Shown: in pieces, positions 59,219-64,000 of the stretch | Position numbering within the stretch: position 1 is the first letter of the stretch | Layout of the letters: each line of letters starts with the position of its first letter | From: Serpens sp035497915 | Lineage (GTDB): Bacteria > Pseudomonadota > Gammaproteobacteria > Pseudomonadales > Pseudomonadaceae | Reading direction: 5' to 3' | DNA: 64,000 nt | Assembly: GCF_035497915.1 (NCBI RefSeq) | Contig: NZ_DATJCS010000025.1 | Span: 1-64,000, forward strand | Made by a program: the position numbers and the translations under genes | Notes under the pieces: model-generated | Database searches by the model: none | What the model saw: only the letters and a program-made list of their open reading frames with translations | Told to the model about the DNA's origin: nothing

Positions 59219-60736
59219 TCAGGCGCGCGGTTGCCGAACGCGCCGATACAGCGCCCAGCCCAGCATGGCTGCCAGCAGCAGTGCCATGGGCCAGCCGCGC
59301 CAGCGCAGATAGGGCGTCAGGCCCTGCATCGGCACCACGTCACCACGCAGGGTGGCCTGTTCGAACTGCGGCAACTGCTGGCTGATGCGTCCGTGCGGAT
59401 CGATCAGCGCGGTGACGCCGTTGTTGGTGGCGCGGATCATCCAGCGTCCGGCTTCCAGGGCGCGCATCTGCGCCATCTGCAGGTGCTGCAGCGGGCCGAT
59501 GGAGGAGCCGAACCAGGTGTCGTTGCTGACGGTGAGCAGGATGTCGCTCTGCGCCGCCAGGCCGGCGGCGAATTCCGGGTAGACCACTTCGTAGCAGATG
59601 AACGGTGCCAACTGGTAACCGCGCGCCTGCAGCAGCGGCTGATCGGCCGTGCCCCGCGCGAAATCGGACATCGGCAGGTTGAAGAACTCGATCAGGCCGC
59701 GCAGCACATCCTGCAGCGGTACGTACTCGCCGAACGGCACCAGTTTCTGCTTCAGGTAGGTGCCGGAGCCCTCGCCCAGGCTGGTCAGACCGTTGTAGTA
59801 GCGCAGCTCGCCCTCGGCGTTCGGCTGGCGCACGGGCAGGCCGGTGATCAGTGCGGCATTGCGTTCGCGGGCATGCTCGCCCAAGGCCGCCAGATAGGGC
59901 TCCACATGGTGGCGCAGCACCGGCACGGCGGTTTCCGGCCAGACGATCAGGTCCGCCCGGGGCGCGGCCAGGGTCAGGTCGCGGTACAGCGCCAATTGGG
60001 CATTGAGCTGCTGCGGCTCCCACTTGAGCAGTTGCGGCACATTGCCCTGGATGGCGACGACGCTGAGCGGCTCGCCCTTGGGCGTGGTCCAGCTGTAGCC
60101 GCCCAGCAGCAGACCGAGCAGCCAGGGGGCGAACAGCAGCAGCCGCGCGGTGCCCAGCAGCAGTTTGCTGTCGCGTACGCGGGCCAGCTCGACGATCAGC
60201 GTGGCGGACAGCACCAGCAGGAAAGACAGCAGCCACACCCCGCCCAGCGGCGCCAGGCTGGCCAGCGGGCCGTACAGCTGGCTGTAGCCGGCATACAGCC
60301 AGGGGAAGCCGGTGAGAAACCAGCCGCGGAAGGCTTCCAGCGCCACCCAGAGCGCGGCGAAGGCCAGGGCGTCGATCAGCGGCGTGCCGCTGCGCAGCCA
60401 GCGCGCCCATAGCCAGGCCAGCAGCGCGAACAGCAGGCCGAGTCCGGCGACAAAGGCCACGGTGAGCAGCAATGCCAGCGGCACCGAGGCGGCGCCGTAG
60501 TCATGGATGCTGACGTAGACCCAACTGGTGCCGGCAGCAAACACCCCGAAGCCGTAGAACCAGCCGCGCGCCACGGCGGCGCGGCCGCTGACGTGGCGCA
60601 GGCCCAGGTAGAACAGGGCGATGGACAGCAGCAGCAGCGGCCACAGATCGAAGGGCGAGAAGGCCAGCGGCGTCAGGGCGCCGGCGGCCAGGGCGATGAC
60701 ATGGCCGATCCAGCCGGGCTGGGTGATCCAGCGCAT
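59219..60736 (-). CDS. lnt: Apolipoprotein N-acyltransferase
   Basis: Adds the third acyl chain to the N-terminal cysteine of lipoproteins at the inner membrane. 505 residues: about six N-terminal helices (1-210), then a nitrilase-type domain with the triad Glu in IVWPETAVP, Lys in LKQKLVPFGEYVP and Cys in PFICYEVVYPEF, then a last membrane helix near the C-terminus. ATG 60736 has AAGGA six bases before it. The triad is complete. It follows corC, as in most proteobacteria, here with a REP doublet between. Confidence 0.96.
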   Translation of the reverse strand: MRWITQPGWIGHVIALAAGALTPLAFSPFDLWPLLLLSIALFYLGLRHVSGRAAVARGWFYGFGVFAAGTSWVYVSIHDYGAASVPLALLLTVAFVAGLGLLFALLAWLWARWLRSGTPLIDALAFAALWVALEAFRGWFLTGFPWLYAGYSQLYGPLASLAPLGGVWLLSFLLVLSATLIVELARVRDSKLLLGTARLLLFAPWLLGLLLGGYSWTTPKGEPLSVVAIQGNVPQLLKWEPQQLNAQLALYRDLTLAAPRADLIVWPETAVPVLRHHVEPYLAALGEHARERNAALITGLPVRQPNAEGELRYYNGLTSLGEGSGTYLKQKLVPFGEYVPLQDVLRGLIEFFNLPMSDFARGTADQPLLQARGYQLAPFICYEVVYPEFAAGLAAQSDILLTVSNDTWFGSSIGPLQHLQMAQMRALEAGRWMIRATNNGVTALIDPHGRISQQLPQFEQATLRGDVVPMQGLTPYLRWRGWPMALLLAAMLGWALYRRVRQPRA

Positions 60737-60821
60737 GGGCAATCCTTGTGCGAATACGGAGGAGCCGGGAGGCTAGCGGCAATGCGCGCTGGGAGGCAAG
60801 GGTGGGCGGGGTGCGAAGCAA

Positions 60822-60884
60822 TCGCGGCTGAAGCCGCTCCTACAAAAAAACGGTGCTGATCCGTAGGAGCGACTTCAGTCGCGA
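60822..60884. repeat. REP pair between corC and lnt
   Basis: Two copies of the GTAGGAGCGGCTTCAGCCGC family (60822-60843 and 60863-60884) pointing away from each other, the reverse of the arrangement in the urt operon. They lie 14 bases past the corC stop. Confidence 0.85.
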
Positions 60885-60897
60885 GTTCTTGGTCCTG

Positions 60898-61734
60898 TTA
60901 GGACTCCATCGGCGTCATGCGCAGCAGGTGCACGTTCTGGCTGTCGGCGGTGAGGATGCGGAAGCGGTAGCCGCCGATCTCGGTCACTTCGTTGCGCTTG
61001 GGCAGATGGCCGAAGGCGTTGACCACCAGGCCGCCGACGTTTTCGAAGGTTTCCTCGGGGAATTCGCTCTCGAAAAACTCGTTGAAGCTGTCCAGCGGGG
61101 TCTGCGCCTTGACGATGAAGTCGCCGCTGGGCAGTGGCTTGATATAGCTGTCTTCCTCGACATCGTGCTCGTCCTCGATGTCGCCGACGATCTGCTCCAG
61201 CACGTCCTCGATGGTCACCAGGCCGGCGACACCGCCGTACTCGTCGATCACCAGGGCCATGTGGTTGCGGGTGCTGCGAAATTCCCTGAGCAGTACGTTG
61301 AGGCGCTTGGACTCCGGCACGAAGGTGACCGGGCGCAGCACCGAGCGCAGATCGAAGGGCTGGTCGGGCTGCTGCAGCATCATCGGCACCAGGTCCTTGG
61401 CCAGCAGGATGCCGAGTACGTCGGCGGGGCCTTCGCCAATCACCGGATAGCGGGAGTGCGCGGCCTCGATGATCATCGGCAGGAACTCGCGGGGCGACTG
61501 GTCGGCACGGATGCTGACCATCTGCGAGCGCGGCACCATGATGTCGCGTGCCTGCAGGTCGGCGACCTGGATGGCGCCCTCGACGATGGAGAGGGCCTGC
61601 CGGTCGAGCAGGTGGTTTTCGTGGGCATCCTGGAGAACCTCCAGGAGTTCCTCGCGGTTGCGAGGCTCATGGACAAAGGCCTGGGTGATCCGTTCCAGCC
61701 AGGACCTGTGTTCACTAGATCGATCTACGCTCAT
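60898..61734 (-). CDS. corC: CorC/HlyC-family CBS-domain protein
   Basis: A 278-residue cytoplasmic protein with two CBS domains (about 65-190; ARDIMVPRSQMVSI and HSRYPVIGEGPADVLGILLAKDL, shown in part) and a C-terminal CorC_HlyC domain (about 200-275) with FIVKAQTPLDSFNEFF and VGGLVVNAFGHLP. It has been linked to magnesium and cobalt efflux with CorA; it lacks the DUF21 membrane domain, as does E. coli CorC (YbeX). It lies between ybeY and lnt in the conserved series. Confidence 0.94.
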   Translation of the reverse strand: MSVDRSSEHRSWLERITQAFVHEPRNREELLEVLQDAHENHLLDRQALSIVEGAIQVADLQARDIMVPRSQMVSIRADQSPREFLPMIIEAAHSRYPVIGEGPADVLGILLAKDLVPMMLQQPDQPFDLRSVLRPVTFVPESKRLNVLLREFRSTRNHMALVIDEYGGVAGLVTIEDVLEQIVGDIEDEHDVEEDSYIKPLPSGDFIVKAQTPLDSFNEFFESEFPEETFENVGGLVVNAFGHLPKRNEVTEIGGYRFRILTADSQNVHLLRMTPMES

Positions 61735-61745
61735 GGTTCCTTTGC

Positions 61746-62204
61746 TCAGTAGTCATCGCCGGCGTAGGGGTCGGGATACCCCAGTTCGGCCAGCAGATCG
61801 CGTTCCAGGCTTTCCATTTCCTCGGCTTCGGCATCGTCGATGTGATCGTAGCCGAGCAGATGGAGGCAGCCATGGATGACCAGGTGGGCCCAGTGGGCCT
61901 CCGGGGCCTTGCCCTGTTCCGTTGCTTCGCGTTCGACCACCGGCACGCAGATGACCAGATCGCCGAGCAGCGGGATATCCAGGAATTCGTCGGGTACGTC
62001 CGCCGGGAAGGACAGCACGTTGGTGGCGTAGTCCTTGTGCCGCCAGGTGCGGTTCAGTTCGCGGCCTTCGTCTTCGTCGACCAGGCGGATGGTCAGTTCC
62101 GAATCGCCGCTGCGCTGGCGCAGGGCTAGTTCGCACCAGCGGCGGAAATCGGCCTCGGCCGGGTGCTGACCGTTGCTGGCCAGCTGCAAATCCAGCTCAA
62201 GCAT
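61746..62204 (-). CDS. ybeY: Endoribonuclease YbeY
   Basis: Zinc-dependent endoribonuclease needed for 16S rRNA 3' processing and ribosome quality control. 152 residues with the metal motif HGCLHLLGYDH, preceded by WAHLVIHG, the conserved arginine in LNRTWRHKDYATNVLSF and GDLVICVPVV. Complete. Its start overlaps the end of ybeZ by eight bases and corC follows 11 bases after its stop. Confidence 0.96.
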   Translation of the reverse strand: MLELDLQLASNGQHPAEADFRRWCELALRQRSGDSELTIRLVDEDEGRELNRTWRHKDYATNVLSFPADVPDEFLDIPLLGDLVICVPVVEREATEQGKAPEAHWAHLVIHGCLHLLGYDHIDDAEAEEMESLERDLLAELGYPDPYAGDDY

Positions 62205-63231
62205 GGTCGTCGGTCCGTGCGCCCGGGTCGTTGTCGGCGGGGGTGTGACGGTTCGAGCGGCTGGTGGCCTGCTCGTCCTCGAAGCGCTCGTAGGCTTCGA
62301 CGATTCGCTGCACCAGCGGATGGCGTACCACGTCCTTGGGCTGGAAGTGGGTGAAGCTGATGCCCGGCACGTCCTTGAGCACCTTGATCACATGAGCCAG
62401 GCCGCTCTTGGTGCCGCGTGGCAGGTCGACCTGGGTGATGTCGCCGGTGATCACCGCCGTGGAGCCGAAACCGATGCGCGTGAGGAACATCTTCATCTGT
62501 TCCAGCGTGGTGTTCTGGCTCTCGTCGAGGATGATGAAGCTGTTGTTCAGCGTGCGGCCACGCATGTAGGCCAGCGGCGCAATCTCGATCACCTGCTTCT
62601 CGATCAGGCGCGCCACGTGCTCGAAGCCGAGCATCTCGTACAGCGCGTCGTAGAGCGGGCGCAGATAGGGGTCGATCTTCTGTGCCAGGTCGCCGGGCAG
62701 GAAGCCGAGCTTCTCGCCGGCCTCGACCGCCGGGCGCACCAGCAGGATGCGGCGCACCTGTTCGCGCTCCAGCGCGTCGACTGCGGCGGCCACCGCCAGG
62801 TAGGTCTTGCCGGTGCCGGCCGGGCCGATGCCGAAGTTGATGTCGTTGTCGAGGATCGCCTTGACGTAGCGCTGCTGGTTGGCGCCGCGCGGGCGGATCA
62901 TGCCCTTCTTGGTGCGCAGCGCGACCCCGGCGTCGGCCTTGCCGGCTTCCAGCTCGACCATGGCCGATTCCTGCAGGAACAGGTGGACCAGTTCGGGCGA
63001 GAGTTCGACGCTCTTGGTTTCGCGATACAGGCGGCGCAGGAGATTCTCGACGTTCTGCGTATGGCGCTTGTCGCCGACCAGCTCGAACTGATTGCCCCGG
63101 TTGCGGATTTCCACCGCCAGGCGCTGTTCGATCAGGCGCAGGTGTTCGTCGAATTGTCCGCAGAGATTGGCGAAGCGACGGGCTTCGAAGGGTTCGAGGG
63201 TGAAATGGTGATGCTCGGTGGAGGTGTTCAA
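62197..63231 (-). CDS. ybeZ: PhoH-family ATPase YbeZ
   Basis: A cytoplasmic PhoH-type ATPase that works with YbeY in ribosome RNA maturation; about 344 residues. It shows an N-terminal segment HHFTLEPFEARRFANLCGQF, Walker A GPAGTGKTYLA, VRPAVEAGEKLGFLPGD, Walker B NSFIILDESQNTT, and TRIGFGSTAVITGDITQVD. The start is uncertain: TTG 63231 gives the family N-terminus, TTG 63270 is further out, and neither has a strong ribosome site. It leads the ybeZ-ybeY-corC-lnt series. Confidence 0.94.
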   Translation of the reverse strand: MNTSTEHHHFTLEPFEARRFANLCGQFDEHLRLIEQRLAVEIRNRGNQFELVGDKRHTQNVENLLRRLYRETKSVELSPELVHLFLQESAMVELEAGKADAGVALRTKKGMIRPRGANQQRYVKAILDNDINFGIGPAGTGKTYLAVAAAVDALEREQVRRILLVRPAVEAGEKLGFLPGDLAQKIDPYLRPLYDALYEMLGFEHVARLIEKQVIEIAPLAYMRGRTLNNSFIILDESQNTTLEQMKMFLTRIGFGSTAVITGDITQVDLPRGTKSGLAHVIKVLKDVPGISFTHFQPKDVVRHPLVQRIVEAYERFEDEQATSRSNRHTPADNDPGARTDDHA

Positions 63232-63357
63232 GGGGCTTAAGGATGCCTTGGGCAGTAACGATGAGGGCAAGGATAGCGCCGGGGAGGTCGGGCGGGAAGG
63301 AGGGGAGTGTCAGCGGGCGGTTATTCGTCGTGTCGGAGAGCAGCCGGAGCGGCTACT

Positions 63358-63428
63358 GTGGGAGCGGACTTGTCCGCGAGTCTCCAGGCGGGGCCTGCAA
63401 AAAAGCTCGCGAATGAATTCGCTCCCAC
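63358..63428. repeat. REP doublet between miaB and ybeZ
   Basis: GTGGGAGCGGACTTGTCCGC faces an inverted diverged copy ending GAATTCGCTCCCAC. Same family as 53161-53232. It lies 14 bases past the miaB stop. Confidence 0.88.
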
Positions 63429-63441
63429 AGGTTTTCCGGGT

Positions 63442-64000
63442 TCAATCCAGCAGCGTGCCGCGCAGCGAGTGGGGCAGGGCGTCGTCGATGTGTACTGTGG
63501 CGAACTGGCCGATCAGCTGCGGGTTGTCGCAGCGGAAATTGACGATGCGGTTGTTCTCGGTGCGGCCCTGCAGCATGCCCGGGTCCTTCTTCGAGTAGTC
63601 GGTCACCAGGATGCGCTGGGTGCTACCCACCATGCGCCGGCTGATCTCGAAGCCCTGCTGGTTGATGCGCTGCTGGAGGATCTGCAGACGCTGCTTCTTC
63701 ACCTCTTCCGACGTGTCGTCGGCCAGGTCGGCGGCCGGCGTGCCGGGGCGGGCGCTGTAGACGAAGGAGAACGAGAAGTCGAAACCGACCTCCTCGATCA
63801 GCTTCATGGTCTGCTCGAAATCCCGGTCGGTCTCGCCGGGGAAGCCGACGATGAAGTCCGAGCTGATGCACATCTCCGGTACCGCCGCCCTAAGCTTGCG
63901 GATGCGCGACTTGTATTCCAGCGCGGTGTGGTTGCGCTTCATGGCCGCCAGCACCCGGTCAGAGCCGGACTGCACCGGCAGATGCACGAACTTCACCAGT
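63442..64000 (-). CDS. miaB: tRNA-2-methylthio-N6-dimethylallyladenosine synthase (3' part)
   Basis: The C-terminal 186 or so residues of MiaB, the radical-SAM enzyme that methylthiolates i6A37 in tRNAs; the rest lies beyond the end of the window. Seen are the radical-SAM barrel segments HLPVQSGSDRVLAAMKRNH and SSDFIVGFPGETDRDFEQT, YSARPGTPAA, and the C-terminal TRAM domain (about the last 70 residues) with GRTENNRIVNF. The cluster-binding cysteines are in the missing part. It precedes ybeZ as in most gammaproteobacteria. Confidence 0.94.
   Translation of the reverse strand, partial: LVKFVHLPVQSGSDRVLAAMKRNHTALEYKSRIRKLRAAVPEMCISSDFIVGFPGETDRDFEQTMKLIEEVGFDFSFSFVYSARPGTPAADLADDTSEEVKKQRLQILQQRINQQGFEISRRMVGSTQRILVTDYSKKDPGMLQGRTENNRIVNFRCDNPQLIGQFATVHIDDALPHSLRGTLLD

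Noticed and set aside
15642..63428. Insertion sequence or RAYT transposase as the source of the REP elements
   Set aside because: No transposase-like gene is present in this window; a RAYT, if any, must be elsewhere.

Overview
The window is a GC-rich piece of a Pseudomonas chromosome (Pseudomonas sensu lato). The basis for this is the gene order miaB-ybeZ-ybeY-corC-lnt-leuS-lptE-holA, lipA-lipB-dacC-rlpA-sltB1-rodA-mrdA-rlmH-rsfS-nadD-proA and dsbD-aroQ-accBC-prmA-dusB-fis-purHD-retS, the presence of retS, and several Pseudomonas-type REP palindromes between genes. Almost every base belongs to an intact gene. I see no tRNA, rRNA, CRISPR array, prophage or insertion sequence. All assignments are from reading sequence and from recalled family knowledge; nothing was searched.

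Layout. 1-426 is a tandem array of about 117-base REP-type units. 0.5-8 kb holds two membrane GGDEF-EAL proteins. The first overlaps a PhnD-type periplasmic binding protein and has a Pho-box-like site upstream; the second is of MASE3 type. The type II NADH dehydrogenase gene ndh lies between them. 8-15 kb is a more variable stretch: an Hsp70-like protein, an UPF0104 membrane protein, a GNAT acetyltransferase, an EamA transporter, a DksA-type zinc finger protein, a class III aminotransferase and a WaaP-like kinase.

15-27 kb is one long minus-strand urea block: allophanate hydrolase, urea carboxylase, a GntR regulator, then the urea ABC importer urtABCDE. A well-spaced sigma-54 promoter precedes the first gene, which points to nitrogen control. 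Urea would be imported by UrtABCDE, carboxylated to allophanate with biotin and ATP, and hydrolysed to ammonia and CO2, with no urease gene in the window. At the atzF/uca junction a short leader ORF repeats the N-terminus of urea carboxylase, and an exact 18-base inverted repeat flanks the uca start.

27-42 kb is conserved: marC, retS, purD, purH, fis, dusB, a DUF3426 protein, prmA, accC, accB, aroQ and dsbD, all on the minus strand. 42-53 kb reads on the plus strand: proA, nadD, rsfS, rlmH, the cell-elongation genes mrdA and rodA, sltB1, rlpA, dacC, a DUF493 gene and the lipoate genes lipB and lipA. 53-64 kb is minus strand: sltB3, the small ribosome-rescue gene arfA with its built-in hairpin, holA, lptE, leuS, lnt, corC, ybeY, ybeZ and the 3' part of miaB, which runs off the end.

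The observations most worth following are the leader/hairpin at the urea carboxylase start, the urea block standing where P. aeruginosa (as I recall) has urt plus urease, the binding-protein/GGDEF-EAL pair with its Pho-box-like site, and the unannotated-looking arfA.
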